From Pseudomonas sp. KU26590 (GTDB taxonomy: Bacteria; Pseudomonadota; Gammaproteobacteria; Pseudomonadales; Pseudomonadaceae): 64,000 nt of DNA. The translations under genes and the position numbers were made by a program. Shown here one piece after another: positions 47,076 to 56,760 of the stretch. The notes under the pieces are model-generated. The model was not told the origin of the DNA and searched no databases. It was given only the letters and a program-made list of their open reading frames with translations. The stretch lies in NCBI RefSeq assembly GCF_026153515.1, contig NZ_CP110644.1, positions 1,331,501 through 1,395,500 of the forward strand, in the 5' to 3' direction. Positions within the stretch are counted from its first letter, which is position 1. Each line of letters starts with the position of its first letter.

Positions 47076-48008
47076 ATGTCTGAGTTGATTCTTCATCACT
47101 ATCCAATGTCACTGTTCGCCGAAAAAGCCCGTCTGATGCTGGGCTTCAAAGGCCTGTCATGGCGCTCGGTCGACATTCCGCCGATCATGCCCAAGCCCGA
47201 CCTCATGCCCCTCACCGGCGGCTATCGCAAAACACCTGTCCTGCAAGTGGGCGCCGACATCTACTGCGACACCGCGTTGATCGCCCGGCGTCTGGAGCAG
47301 GAAAAGTCCTCGCCGACCTTTTACCCGGAAGGTCAGGAGTTCTCCGCAGCGAGCCTGGCAGCGTGGGCGGATTCAGTGCTGTTTCTGCATTCCGTCAGTC
47401 TGGTGTTTCAACCGGCCTCCATGGCTGCGCGTTTCGCCAAGGTCCCGCCTGAGGCTGTGAAGGCATTCGTTGCCGACCGCGCCACGTTGTTCGATGGCGG
47501 CAGTGCCAATCGCGTTCCGCTGGAAGTGGCGCAGCATCAATGGCCAACACTGATGGCGCGGCTGGAAACCCAGCTTGAGCGCAATGGTGACTTCCTTCTC
47601 GGCGCGCCCTCGATTGCAGATTTCTCGGTGGCCCACACCTTATGGTTCCTGAAGCAAACGCCTGTCACTGCCCCGCTCGTGGATGCCTATCCGGCCGTGT
47701 TGAGCTGGTACGAGCGCGTCATTGCGTTCGGTCATGGTGCCCCGAGTGAACTGAATTCGGGCGAGGCCGTCGAAATCGCGCGTGCTGCTACGCCTGCAGC
47801 GCTGCCTGACGAGGTCTTCACTGACCCCAACGGTTTTACCGTCGGCCAGCAGGTCACCGTGTCTGCGGTTGATTACGGCGTTGACGCAGTGGCGGGAGAG
47901 TTGGTATTCAGCGGGCGCGAAGAGATCATCCTGCGCCGCGAAGACGACCGCGCGGGCACCGTGCATGTGCACTTCCCGCGCTTCGGTTTTCAAATCAAGG
48001 CCGCCTGA
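47076..48008 (+). CDS. Glutathione S-transferase family protein with extra C-terminal domain
   Basis: This 310-residue protein starts with a thioredoxin-like N-terminal GST domain (about 1-80; Y-R-K-T-P-V-L-Q-V-G carries the cis-proline) and an all-helical C-terminal domain (about 90-215). An additional ~70 residues follow (about 240-310; V-G-Q-Q-V-T-V-S-A-V-D-Y-G, then H-V-H-F-P-R-F-G-F) that look like a small beta domain. The usual GST is about 200-220 residues long. Substrates are unknown. ATG 47064 is an alternative start. Confidence 0.82.
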   Translation: MSELILHHYPMSLFAEKARLMLGFKGLSWRSVDIPPIMPKPDLMPLTGGYRKTPVLQVGADIYCDTALIARRLEQEKSSPTFYPEGQEFSAASLAAWADSVLFLHSVSLVFQPASMAARFAKVPPEAVKAFVADRATLFDGGSANRVPLEVAQHQWPTLMARLETQLERNGDFLLGAPSIADFSVAHTLWFLKQTPVTAPLVDAYPAVLSWYERVIAFGHGAPSELNSGEAVEIARAATPAALPDEVFTDPNGFTVGQQVTVSAVDYGVDAVAGELVFSGREEIILRREDDRAGTVHVHFPRFGFQIKAA

Positions 48009-48049
48009 AGACAATCCCGGCTTGTCATGGATGAGCCGGGGCCGTTCAG

Positions 48050-49024
48050 CTACTGCGCAACGGCCTGGTCTGCAGCGCTGTAGCTGAAAATATCGCCCCC
48101 GGCATTGGCAAAATTCAACCGCAGGATCGGAACGTTGTAGCCGGCATTATTCATCTTGACCTGGAAGGCTTGCGCAGCAGCCAGCCCTCCCGCCCTGCTC
48201 ACGTCATAAAAATAGGCGGCGATGTACTTGGGCATCTGGCTGCCATCGCCATAATTATTCAGCAGTATTTCATTCCAGACATTTTGCAAGGCCGGAAAAT
48301 CATCCCGCGAGGCGATCATGTTGTTCCAGCCATGCTGACTGTCGATGTTCCATGAACATTGCCTGAATGTCTGCTGGCCAACGCTCTGAAAGTGTTGATC
48401 CCATTGGGTTGCGGTGGTGATGCCCATGCCCTCGCAGGAGCCCCACGCATAGGCAGAATTATCATCGTCAGGCTTCGCTGGTGTGGTGGGCGGAGACTGC
48501 TTGCCTCGATAGCCGCAGCCCTTATGGCCGTTCGCGGTAGAGGTCGACGCGTCATAGGGATACAGGCAGATAAACCCGGATTCCAGGCCTGGCAAGCCGT
48601 GTGCGATGGCGTCAATGCGGTTGCGCAGGATAAAGCCTGCTGGATGGTACAAGCGGGTCTGAATCACCCCTCTGCGTAGCCATGAATAAGAGGTCGCGCC
48701 TATCGCGATGGAGGATGGGCTGTAGATCCAGGGATTGAAATTACTGTTGTCCACGGTCCGCAGCGTTACACCGCTGCAATAGTAATGACCGCGCGGCTTG
48801 TTGCTGCCGTACTCTCGGCAGTCGGTAGTGGTTTCTTTGTAGTTGGTATTCACATCGGCAAGGACCTGCGCGGGCTTTTGAAGTTGCGCGGCGGGTGTTA
48901 TCACGGCAGACGTTTGAATGGCGGTCTGAGGCGGTCCCTCAGAGTTTGATGTGTCGTGCGACACGCAGCCTGATAAAGCGATAATCAAATAGGCAGCAAA
49001 CAGCCTGTTATGGAAAGTGCTCAT
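48050..49024 (-). CDS. Halovibrin-like lipoprotein (paralogue 1)
   Basis: This 324-residue protein has a lipobox L-S-G-C (Cys20), so it is probably an outer-membrane lipoprotein. It is clearly homologous to the protein encoded at 49381-50382. Shared blocks are T-x-x-x-Y-G-x-x-x-x-R-G-x-Y-x-C-S-G-V-x-L-R, S-x-x-x-x-x-x-A-T-S-Y-x-W-x-R, G-F-I-L, C-x-Y-P-x-D-A, W-G-S-C, Q-C-S-W-N-x-D-S, W-N-E, F-Y-D-V-x-R-A-G. They fit the halovibrin family, of which Vibrio fischeri members are secreted NAD+ glycohydrolases. This assignment is from recall, not a search. An asparagine/proline/threonine-rich insertion lies near residue 185-195. Confidence 0.6.
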   Translation of the reverse strand: MSTFHNRLFAAYLIIALSGCVSHDTSNSEGPPQTAIQTSAVITPAAQLQKPAQVLADVNTNYKETTTDCREYGSNKPRGHYYCSGVTLRTVDNSNFNPWIYSPSSIAIGATSYSWLRRGVIQTRLYHPAGFILRNRIDAIAHGLPGLESGFICLYPYDASTSTANGHKGCGYRGKQSPPTTPAKPDDDNSAYAWGSCEGMGITTATQWDQHFQSVGQQTFRQCSWNIDSQHGWNNMIASRDDFPALQNVWNEILLNNYGDGSQMPKYIAAYFYDVSRAGGLAAAQAFQVKMNNAGYNVPILRLNFANAGGDIFSYSAADQAVAQ

Positions 49025-49380
49025 GGTTCTGCTCCCTGCAAGTGCATTCGCCGCCGCGATCGTCGGACAGCCAAACGAATATCAGTGGTTGAAAAGGTCC
49101 TGATGTTTTAAAAGTACACCGCTAAATCGCGTGTTTCTACTGTCAGTTCTGACAGCTGTCCAGTGCGTTAATAAAAGCGTTAGGCATAGTGGCAGTGCCT
49201 GGTTTCTTCGCGATAACAGCACATGGCCTTATCGCGAAACACGCTACCGAGTCTCGACTGTCAGCGGCCATCGCGAATGGCAATGAGCTCAATTTCGAAA
49301 CGATCTAATAATCGTAATGTCCGCAACTACCGTTGGGTTGAGCAGGAAGTTTGAATGGTGTGAGTCAAAGGAGCTGAAAA
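49025..49380. promoter_or_regulatory. Divergent control region between the two lipoprotein genes
   Basis: 356 bases, AT-richer than the neighbourhood. It contains a perfect 10-bp inverted repeat TTCGCGATAA (49207-49216) / TTATCGCGAA (49229-49238) around a 12-base loop. The plus-strand gene has an A-A-G-G-A-G ribosome site at 49367-49372. No -35/-10 pair is clear. The inverted repeat could be a shared operator or an mRNA hairpin. Confidence 0.6.
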
Positions 49381-50382
49381 ATGAAACGGATCCAGCAAAC
49401 GCTTATAGTGCTTTTTCTCTTGGTCTCAGGCTGCGCTACCCAGAATGAACCTGTCCAGCTGGTTGAACAGGGTGGCGTACAGGGAAAACAGTTGGGTGTG
49501 CAGACCTCACTGAGTGACGGGCCGGGCATCACCGCGTTAATTAACAAGAATTACAACGAGGACACCACCTCGTGCACCGAGTACGGCAATGGTGCTGCGC
49601 GCGGGCTTTACTTCTGCTCGGGCGTGTTGCTGCGTACGACCGATAACGGCAATTTTCCTCCTTGGGAGTCCAGTCCCCTCGCTCTCGATCTCCGTGCCAC
49701 CTCTTATGCCTGGATTCGACATGATTTGAATACGCGGATTTTATACAAGGGGGCGGGCTTTATATTACTGAGTCCTGCAGATGTTTTAGCCACCGCAGTT
49801 CCTGGTATTACCTATCCCACGTTCCCTAACCATAACCCGGTAGTGAAGTGCGTGTACCCTTTCGACGCCTGGACAACCAGAGACGGCACTGACAGGCACT
49901 ATCTTGGTTGTGACTATGAGAACACGGGTGTGGGAAGTCCTATCGCTGATCGCCCATGGGGAAGTTGTAACGACAAAGAAGGCTATACCTCGGCATCTCA
50001 ATATGAAGCGCATCTGGCGCGCAACGGATATTTGCATTGGAAACAATGCTCGTGGAATGCCGATAGTTCGCTCTCTTGGCGTCAAATGATCGCTTCGCAT
50101 AACAAGCTGGTGAATGGTAATCCTTTAGCCTATTGGAATGAAGTCATGCTCTACAATGCCGGGCACACCAGCAGTTTGCCTGGCACAAACGAACTGATGC
50201 GCAAATGGATCGTTGCCTTTTTCTATGACGTCCAACGGGCGGGCTCGAAAGGGGTTGCCCAGGCGTTCCAACAGAAAATGGCCGCCACCGGCAAACGCGT
50301 TCCCATTTTGAAACTCGACTTCACCGCTGCGCCGGCCAGTCGTTTTCAATACATTGTCGCGGATCAAGTGATGTACCCATAG
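49381..50382 (+). CDS. Halovibrin-like lipoprotein (paralogue 2)
   Basis: This 333-residue protein has a lipobox V-S-G-C (Cys18). It aligns over its whole length with the protein at 48050-49024: Y-x-E-D-T-T-S-C-T-E-Y-G, R-G-L-Y-F-C-S-G-V-L-L-R-T, C-V-Y-P-F-D-A, W-G-S-C, K-Q-C-S-W-N-A-D-S, Y-W-N-E-V and F-F-Y-D-V-Q-R-A-G. Most cysteines are shared, which suggests conserved disulfides in an exported protein. The halovibrin-family assignment is tentative. If correct, NAD+ hydrolysis or ADP-ribosylation is the known activity of the family. Confidence 0.6.
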   Translation: MKRIQQTLIVLFLLVSGCATQNEPVQLVEQGGVQGKQLGVQTSLSDGPGITALINKNYNEDTTSCTEYGNGAARGLYFCSGVLLRTTDNGNFPPWESSPLALDLRATSYAWIRHDLNTRILYKGAGFILLSPADVLATAVPGITYPTFPNHNPVVKCVYPFDAWTTRDGTDRHYLGCDYENTGVGSPIADRPWGSCNDKEGYTSASQYEAHLARNGYLHWKQCSWNADSSLSWRQMIASHNKLVNGNPLAYWNEVMLYNAGHTSSLPGTNELMRKWIVAFFYDVQRAGSKGVAQAFQQKMAATGKRVPILKLDFTAAPASRFQYIVADQVMYP

Positions 50383-50404
50383 GCCAGTGACAAACCGCGT
50401 TCAT

Positions 50405-50755
50405 TCACATCAGCGCCGCAAGAATCGCATCGGGTGAAAAACCTCTGATCAGCGTGCCATTCACGTCGATCAGAGGAATACCCCTGCCGCCGAGTGCTTC
50501 GTATGCCTTGCGTGCGGCCGGATCTTTCTCGATGTCGAATTCGGTGTAGGGAATACCCTTGCTGTCGAGGAAGCGTCGGGTCTGTTTGCAGTAGCCGCAC
50601 CAGTCGGTGGCATACAGCGTGACCTTGGCATTTGCCTGAACCTGTGCAGGTAAACCGGAGGAGGGATGTACGAAGTTCTCGATCTTGCCCCAGTTCTGGT
50701 AAACCACGACCACCAGCATGATCAGCATGAATTTTTTCAGGGTACGGGCCAGCAT
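50405..50755 (-). CDS. Membrane-anchored glutaredoxin-like protein
   Basis: This 116-residue protein has a short N-terminal hydrophobic anchor (about 8-22) and a glutaredoxin domain with C-G-Y-C (53-56), the cis-proline at 94 (G-I-P-L) and K-V-T-L-Y-A-T-D-W as the first strand. The motif C-G-Y-C differs from the classical C-P-Y-C. It probably reduces disulfides near the membrane; the topology is not certain. It lies 5 bases after yejK and may be co-transcribed with it. Confidence 0.86.
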   Translation of the reverse strand: MLARTLKKFMLIMLVVVVYQNWGKIENFVHPSSGLPAQVQANAKVTLYATDWCGYCKQTRRFLDSKGIPYTEFDIEKDPAARKAYEALGGRGIPLIDVNGTLIRGFSPDAILAALM

Positions 50756-50760
50756 CTCGG

Positions 50761-51762
50761 TCAGCGCCTTTTCAACTGATCAGTCAGTTGGGTCGGCAGG
50801 CCCTTGATGATCAGCGTGCCTTTCTCTTCGTCGTACTCGATCTTGTCGCCCAGCAGGTGTGCTTCAAAGCTGATCGACAGACCTTCGGCGCGGCCGGTGA
50901 AGCGGCGGAACTGATTGAGGGTTCGTTTATCGGCAGGAATCTCGGGCGACAGGCCGTAATCCTTGTTGCGGATGTGATCGTAGAAGGCGCGGGGGCGGTC
51001 TTCGTCGATCAGGCCGGACAGCTCTTCCAGCCCCATAGGCTCACCCATCTTGCTCTGGCTGCTGGCGTAATCGACCAGTGTTTTGGTCTTTTCGCGGGCG
51101 GAGTCCTCGGGCAGATCTTCACTCTCGACGAAATCACTGAAGGCCTTAAGCAAAGTGCGTGTTTCGCCTGGGCCGTCGACGCCTTCCTGGCAGCCAATGA
51201 AGTCGCGGAAGTACTCGGAGACCTTCTTGCCGTTCTTGCCCTTGATGAACGAGATGTACTGCTTGGATGCCTTGTTGTTCTGCCACTCGGAAATGTTGAT
51301 GCGAGCCGCCAGGTGCAGTTGGCCCAGGTCCAGATGCCGAGAGGGCGTCACATCCAGGGCTTCGTTCACGGCCACGCCTTCGCTGTGGTGCAGCAGCGCG
51401 ATGGCCAGGTATTCGGTCATGCCCTGCTGGTAGTGAGCAAACAGCACGTGGCCGCCGACCGACAGGTTCGACTCTTCCATCAGCTTCTGCAGGTGCTCGA
51501 CCGCGATGCGGCTGAACTGGGTGAAATCCTTGCCCTGATCCAGGTATTCCTTCAGCCAGCCACTGAACGGGTGCGCGCCGGACTCGGCATGGAACAAGCC
51601 CCAGGCCTTGCCCTGTTTGGCGTTATAGCTCTCGTTAAGGTCCGCCAGCATGTTCTCGATGGCCTGCGACTCGGCGAGCTCCGAGTCCCGGGCGTGGAGC
51701 ACGGCGGGCGTACCGTCGGGTTTTTTGTCGATCAGGTGGACGATGGCGTGACGGATCGGCAT
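50761..51762 (-). CDS. yejK: YejK/NdpA nucleoid-associated protein
   Basis: This 333-residue cytosolic protein belongs to the nucleoid-associated YejK/NdpA family. It begins [14 protein letters not shown], as members do, and keeps the acidic segment [18 protein letters not shown]. The family associates with DNA; a precise role is not known. Its divergent neighbour is an HU gene, also a nucleoid protein, which is suggestive but not proof of a link. Confidence 0.93.
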   Translation of the reverse strand: MPIRHAIVHLIDKKPDGTPAVLHARDSELAESQAIENMLADLNESYNAKQGKAWGLFHAESGAHPFSGWLKEYLDQGKDFTQFSRIAVEHLQKLMEESNLSVGGHVLFAHYQQGMTEYLAIALLHHSEGVAVNEALDVTPSRHLDLGQLHLAARINISEWQNNKASKQYISFIKGKNGKKVSEYFRDFIGCQEGVDGPGETRTLLKAFSDFVESEDLPEDSAREKTKTLVDYASSQSKMGEPMGLEELSGLIDEDRPRAFYDHIRNKDYGLSPEIPADKRTLNQFRRFTGRAEGLSISFEAHLLGDKIEYDEEKGTLIIKGLPTQLTDQLKRR

Positions 51763-52116
51763 GGATTTCTCGGCGGCTGAAGTGGAACTGAACGGGACCA
51801 GACCAGGCCCGTGCGAAAGTCGGCAAGTGTACCGCAGACGGGGGGCGGAACGCTCTGGAAGGGCCGAAAACGCTGACCTGGGCCCATTAATATGACTTTT
51901 TTACGCCTCTCGGGCGATAAAGCTGACCAAATGGGTAGGTAGGGGCGGATATTTGCGTTGCGCTGTGCTAGTTTTGCCCGGTCCTGAGCGCCCAAGCGCG
52001 CCAGGCGTGCAGTTTGTGGGCGTTCGGCCGAACCAAAGGCCGTTTACAGTATCTACATTTCGCGTCTGTACCACACTCTGCAAACCATTCGAATTTGATA
52101 GGGAAGGAACACCACC
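51763..52116. promoter_or_regulatory. Divergent region between yejK and the HU gene
   Basis: 354 bases without a gene. The HU start has the ribosome site A-A-G-G-A at 52104-52108. A TTTACA at 52043-52048 may be a -35 for HU, but the matching -10 is poor. No inverted repeat of note. Confidence 0.45.
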
Positions 52117-52398
52117 ATGGCTCTGACTAAAGACCAATTGATCGCCGATATCGCAGAAGCAATCGACGCGCCGAAAACCACCGCGCGCAACGCTCTCGAC
52201 CAATTGGGTCAAATCGTCGCTGACCAACTGGAAAACGGTAGTGAAATCACTCTGCCAGGCATCGGCAAACTGAAAGTCACCGAGCGTCCAGCACGCACTG
52301 GCCGCAACCCTTCGACTGGCGCAGCCATCGAAATCGCCGCCAAGAAAGTGGTCAAGTTCGTACCCGCCAAAGTACTGACTGACTCGGTCAACAAGTAA
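52117..52398 (+). CDS. HU-family DNA-binding protein
   Basis: This 93-residue protein is of the HU/IHF family. It starts M-A-L-T-K-D-Q-L-I-A-D-I-A-E-A; the DNA-binding arm carries R-P-A-R-T-G-R-N-P-S-T-G (about 58-69), the family signature, with the intercalating proline. The arm pattern is HU-like. It resembles HupN, the Pseudomonas HU variant, rather than HupB. A strong terminator follows, so it is a single-gene unit. Confidence 0.94.
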   Translation: MALTKDQLIADIAEAIDAPKTTARNALDQLGQIVADQLENGSEITLPGIGKLKVTERPARTGRNPSTGAAIEIAAKKVVKFVPAKVLTDSVNK

Positions 52399-52422
52399 GC
52401 GAAAACGCTGCTTGGTTGAGGA

Positions 52423-52458
52423 AACCGTGTGACGGAGTGATCCGGACACGGTTTTTTT
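52423..52458 (+). terminator. Intrinsic terminator of the HU gene
   Basis: AACCGTGT (52423-52430), loop, ACACGGTT (52446-52453) leading into TTTTTTT. Confidence 0.93.
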
Positions 52459-52496
52459 GTGCCTGCGATTCGGTTATCGCTGCAGTCGTTGACGAC

Positions 52497-53534
52497 CTAG
52501 ACGGGTGAACTCCACCGCTTGGCCCGCCAATCCGCTTGCTGCGCTTTGTCCTGAAAGGTCCAGGCGACGAAGCGGCTCTGTTTCTGACCCTGGCCCATCT
52601 CCACCGTCTGGCTCTCAACGGCCCCGGCTTTTTTCAGCGTGCTCTGAATCAGGGGCAGGTTCGAAGCCTTGGACACCAGCGTGCTGAACCACAACACCTG
52701 CGCCGCCACCTGAGCACTTTCGCTGATCAACTGCGTCACAAAGCGCGCCTCGCCACCTTCACACCACAGCTCCGCCGCCTGGCCGCCGAAATTCAGCACC
52801 GGCAACTTGCGTTTGGGGTCTGCCTTGCCCAAGGCCCTCCATTTGCGCTGGCTGCCGCTTAACGCTTGTTCAGCGGAGGCGTGGAAGGGCGGGTTACACA
52901 CGCTGATGTCGAAGCGTTCATCGGGCTGCAGCAAGTGGGTCAGGATGTGTTTAGGGTTGAGCTGCTCTCGAAAGCTGATGTTCTTGCTCAAACCGTTGGC
53001 TTTGACGATGGTGGTCGCTGAGGCAAGGGCAATCTTGTCGATGTCCGACCCCAGAAATGACCAGCCGTATTCGCCCTGACCGATCAGCGGGTAGATGCAG
53101 TTGGCGCCGGTGCCAATATCCAGCGCTGAGACAGAACCGCCGCGCGGGATGATGCCGTCATTGTGCTCCGCCAGCAGGTCCGCCAGAAAGTGCAGGTAAT
53201 CGGCGCGCCCCGGGATCGGCGGACAGAGGTAGTCCGCCGGAATATCCCAGTGGGCGATACCGTAGAAAGCCTTGAGCAAAGCGCGGTTGAACACCCGCAC
53301 GGCGGCCGGGTTGGCGAAGTCGATGCTTTCTTTGCCGTAGGGATTGAGGATCACAAACTTGCCCAGTTCGGGGCTGCTTTTGATCAGGCGCGGAAAGTCG
53401 TAATGACCCTGATGGCGGTTGCGCGGGTGCAGGGTGGCTTTTTCACGCGGGGCGGAGGGCTTGGGCTGTTGAGCAGGTTTGGCTTTCTTGCCTGGGAGCT
53501 TGCGTGGAGGTTTGGTGTGCAGTGGATTTGTCAT
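52497..53534 (-). CDS. rlmF: RlmF: 23S rRNA m6A1618 methyltransferase
   Basis: This 345-residue enzyme (YbiN family) methylates adenine 1618 of 23S rRNA with SAM. The start is ATG 53534 (M-T-N-P-L-H-T-K), because the upstream in-frame reading is REP sequence. A basic N-terminal region (about 1-45) is followed by [12 protein letters not shown], a SAM site [11 protein letters not shown] and the catalytic N-P-P-F (V-C-N-P-P-F). It converges with HU. Confidence 0.94.
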   Translation of the reverse strand: MTNPLHTKPPRKLPGKKAKPAQQPKPSAPREKATLHPRNRHQGHYDFPRLIKSSPELGKFVILNPYGKESIDFANPAAVRVFNRALLKAFYGIAHWDIPADYLCPPIPGRADYLHFLADLLAEHNDGIIPRGGSVSALDIGTGANCIYPLIGQGEYGWSFLGSDIDKIALASATTIVKANGLSKNISFREQLNPKHILTHLLQPDERFDISVCNPPFHASAEQALSGSQRKWRALGKADPKRKLPVLNFGGQAAELWCEGGEARFVTQLISESAQVAAQVLWFSTLVSKASNLPLIQSTLKKAGAVESQTVEMGQGQKQSRFVAWTFQDKAQQADWRAKRWSSPV

Positions 53535-53568
53535 GGGTATCAATTCAGGTGACAGACACCGCACCCCT

Positions 53569-53672
53569 GTAGGAGCGCGCTTGCCCGCGATGACGTCGGA
53601 TTGAACACCGCAGTCCCGAAGATGGACTGATGGCGTCTGGGCTGGCCTCATCGCGGGCAAGCGCGCTCCTAC
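53569..53672. repeat. REP doublet between rlmF and valS
   Basis: Plus-strand REP 53569-53590 faces a minus-strand copy at 53651-53672 (core GTAGGAGCGCGCTTGCCCGC). It begins 34 bases upstream of rlmF and ends 66 bases past the valS stop. Confidence 0.92.
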
Positions 53673-53738
53673 AAAGACTTCGTTGCGACTGCCAGCCCGG
53701 TTGCAGGATGGCAGCGCATTTCATTTAGCAGATGGTCC

Positions 53739-56585
53739 TTACAAACTCGCGATCCGCGCGTGCTGCTCGGCCAGTTTGCCCAGCGCCTGTTCGGCTTCGG
53801 CCATCTTCGCGCGTTCCTTGGCGATCACCTCGGGCGGCGCCTTGTCGACGAACGCGGCATTGGACAGCTTGCCGCCAACCCGCTGTACTTCGCCCTGCAG
53901 ACGCTGGATTTCCTTGTCCAGACGCATCAGTTCGGCGTCCTTGTCGATAAGACCAGCCATCGGCACCAGCACTTCCATCTCACCGACCAGTGCGGTCGCG
54001 GACAGTGGTGCTTCGGCGCCGGCTTCCAGCACGGTGAACGACTCCAGCTTTGCCAGCTTCTTCAGCAGGTGCTCGTTCTCGTTCAGGCGGCGCTGGTCTT
54101 CGGCGCTGACGTTCTTGAGGAACAATTGCAGCGGCTTGCCCGGGCCGATGTTCATTTCGCCACGGATATTGCGCACGCCGAGCATCAGGCTCTTGAGCCA
54201 CTCGATGTCGCCTTCGGCCGCGACGTCGATGCGCGCATCGTTCGCCACCGGCCACGGTTGCAGCATGATGGTCTTGCCTTCAACGCCGGCCAGCGGCGCG
54301 AGGCGCTGCCAGATTTCTTCGGTGATGAATGGCATGAACGGATGGGCCAGACGCAGTGCGACTTCCAGCACACGCACCAGCGTGCGACGGGTGCCACGCT
54401 GACGCTCGATCGGCGCGTTCTCGTCCCACAGAACCGGCTTGGACAGCTCCAGGTACCAGTCGCAATACTGGTTCCAGATGAACTCGTATAGCGCTTGTGC
54501 TGCAAGGTCGAAACGGAACTGATCCAGCTGACGGGTCACTTCGGCTTCAGTGCGCTGCAGCTGCGAAATGATCCAGCGATCCGGCAACGAGAGCTCGAAC
54601 GCTTCGCCGTTCTGACCACAGTCTTCGCCCTTGTCGAGCACGTAACGCGCGGCGTTCCAGATCTTGTTGCAGAAGTTGCGATAGCCTTCGACGCGGCCCA
54701 TGTCGAACTTGATGTCGCGGCCTGTGGAGGCCAGCGAGCAGAAGGTGAAACGCAGGGCATCGGTGCCGTAGCTGGCGATGCCTTCGGCGAACTCGTCGCG
54801 GGTCTGCTTCTCGATCTTCTTGGCCAGCTTGGGCTGCATCATGCCGGAGGTACGCTTCTGCACCAGGGCTTCAAGTTCGATGCCGTCGATGATGTCCAGG
54901 GGATCAAGGACGTTGCCCTTGGACTTGGACATCTTCTGGCCCTGGCCATCACGCACCAGACCGTGCACGTAAACGGTCTTGAACGGCACTTGCGCGGTGC
55001 CGTCTTCGTTCTTCACCAGATGCATGGTGAGCATGATCATCCGGGCAACCCAGAAGAAAATGATGTCGAAACCGGTCACCAGCACGTCGGTCGGGTGGAA
55101 GGTTTTCAGGAAGTCGGTCTGCTCCGGCCAGCCCAGCGTGGAGAACGTCCACAGGCCGGAACTGAACCAGGTGTCGAGCACGTCGTTATCCTGTTGCAGC
55201 GCAACGTCTGGACCGAGATTGTGCTTGGCGCGAACCTCGGCTTCGTCGCGGCCTACGTAAACCTTGCCGGACTCGTCGTACCAGGCCGGGATGCGGTGGC
55301 CCCACCAGAGCTGACGGCTGATGCACCAGTCCTGAATATCGCGCATCCACGAGAAGTACATGTTCTCGTATTGCTTGGGCACGAAGGCGATGCGGCCGTC
55401 TTCAACGGCGGCAATGGCGGGTTCAGCCAGCGGCTTGGTCGACACGTACCACTGATCCGTCAGCCACGGCTCGATGATGGTCCCGGAGCGGTCGCCTTTC
55501 GGCACCTTCAATGCGTGGTCGTCAACGCTGACCAACAGGCCGGCGGCGTCGAACGCGGCGACGATCTGCTTGCGTGCCTCGAAGCGGTCGAGGCCGGCGT
55601 ACTCGGCAGGGAGCGTGCCATCGACGGTGTCGTTCAGCGTGCCATCGAGGTTGAACACCTGTGCAGCGGGCAGAACGGCAGCGTTCTTGTCGAAGATGTT
55701 CAGCAGCGGCAGGTTGTGGCGCTTGCCGACGTCGTAGTCGTTGAAGTCGTGGGCCGGGGTGATCTTCACGCAGCCGGTGCCGAATTCAGGGTCGCAGTAG
55801 TCGTCCGCGATGATCGGGATACGACGGCCGACCAGCGGCAGCTCGACAAATTTGCCGATCAGCGCCTTGTAACGCTCATCGTTGGGGTTCACGGCGACGG
55901 CCGCGTCACCGAGCATGGTTTCCGGACGGGTCGTGGCGACGATCAGATGGTCCAGACCTTCAGCGGTCTTCGCACCATCGGCCAATGGGTAGCGCAGGTT
56001 CCACAGATGCCCCTTCTCGTCGTGGTTTTCCACTTCGAGGTCGGAGATCGCGGTGTGCAGCTTGGTGTCCCAGTTGACCAGACGTTTGCCACGGTAGATC
56101 AGGCCGTCTTCATGCAGGCGCACGAAGGCTTCTTTAACGGCTTCGGACAAACCGTCGTCCATCGTGAAGCGCTCGCGGCTCCAGTCGACCGACGAGCCGA
56201 GGCGACGGATCTGACGGCTGATGTTGCCGCCGGACTGATCCTTCCATTCCCAGACTTTTTCGAGAAATTTGTCGCGACCCAGATCGTGACGGCTCAAGCC
56301 TTGGGCTTCGAGCTGACGCTCCACCAGCATTTGCGTGGCGATACCGGCATGATCGGTGCCTGGCTGCCACAGGGTGTTGCGACCCTGCATGCGGCGGAAG
56401 CGGATCAGGGCGTCCATGATCGCGTTATTGAAACCGTGGCCCATGTGCAGGCTGCCGGTGACGTTCGGCGGCGGAATCATGATGGTGTACGAGTCGCCCG
56501 CGCCTTGCGGAGCGAAATAGTTTTCGGACTCCCAGGTCTGGTACCAGGAAGTTTCGATGGCGTGCGGCTGGTAGGTCTTGTCCAT
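53739..56585 (-). CDS. valS: ValS: valyl-tRNA synthetase
   Basis: This 948-residue class I synthetase charges tRNA-Val. The HIGH motif is H-M-G-H (47-50, after P-P-P-N-V-T-G-S-L) and K-M-S-K-S lies near residue 553. A long editing domain (about 190-330) and a C-terminal coiled coil (about 885-945; [14 protein letters not shown]) complete the usual ValS layout. It is preceded by an unknown gene and holC on the same strand. Confidence 0.98.
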   Translation of the reverse strand: MDKTYQPHAIETSWYQTWESENYFAPQGAGDSYTIMIPPPNVTGSLHMGHGFNNAIMDALIRFRRMQGRNTLWQPGTDHAGIATQMLVERQLEAQGLSRHDLGRDKFLEKVWEWKDQSGGNISRQIRRLGSSVDWSRERFTMDDGLSEAVKEAFVRLHEDGLIYRGKRLVNWDTKLHTAISDLEVENHDEKGHLWNLRYPLADGAKTAEGLDHLIVATTRPETMLGDAAVAVNPNDERYKALIGKFVELPLVGRRIPIIADDYCDPEFGTGCVKITPAHDFNDYDVGKRHNLPLLNIFDKNAAVLPAAQVFNLDGTLNDTVDGTLPAEYAGLDRFEARKQIVAAFDAAGLLVSVDDHALKVPKGDRSGTIIEPWLTDQWYVSTKPLAEPAIAAVEDGRIAFVPKQYENMYFSWMRDIQDWCISRQLWWGHRIPAWYDESGKVYVGRDEAEVRAKHNLGPDVALQQDNDVLDTWFSSGLWTFSTLGWPEQTDFLKTFHPTDVLVTGFDIIFFWVARMIMLTMHLVKNEDGTAQVPFKTVYVHGLVRDGQGQKMSKSKGNVLDPLDIIDGIELEALVQKRTSGMMQPKLAKKIEKQTRDEFAEGIASYGTDALRFTFCSLASTGRDIKFDMGRVEGYRNFCNKIWNAARYVLDKGEDCGQNGEAFELSLPDRWIISQLQRTEAEVTRQLDQFRFDLAAQALYEFIWNQYCDWYLELSKPVLWDENAPIERQRGTRRTLVRVLEVALRLAHPFMPFITEEIWQRLAPLAGVEGKTIMLQPWPVANDARIDVAAEGDIEWLKSLMLGVRNIRGEMNIGPGKPLQLFLKNVSAEDQRRLNENEHLLKKLAKLESFTVLEAGAEAPLSATALVGEMEVLVPMAGLIDKDAELMRLDKEIQRLQGEVQRVGGKLSNAAFVDKAPPEVIAKERAKMAEAEQALGKLAEQHARIASL

Positions 56586-56713
56586 GCGAGGCGGGAACCT
56601 GATCTGCTTTGAGTCGGAAAAGCCGACGAGTATAGCTTTTCAAGGCGGCGTCAAGCTACAAGCGGTAGGTCGGGTGCTACGAGCGGTGATGCCCGGAATC
56701 GTCGCGGGCATCT

Positions 56714-56735
56714 GTAGGACTGCGCTTGCCCACGA
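56714..56735 (+). repeat. Single degenerate REP element
   Basis: A lone copy close to the REP core (GTAGGACTGCGCTTGCCCAC) between valS and the unknown gene. No facing partner is visible, so it is not a doublet. Confidence 0.7.
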
Positions 56736-56760
56736 TCCCGGGTCGGGAAAGAGGAAAGGT

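Noticed and set aside
54495..56612. A 705-codon open frame antisense to valS
   Set aside because: Same high-GC shadow effect; valS is unmistakable on the other strand and the antisense frame has no family features.
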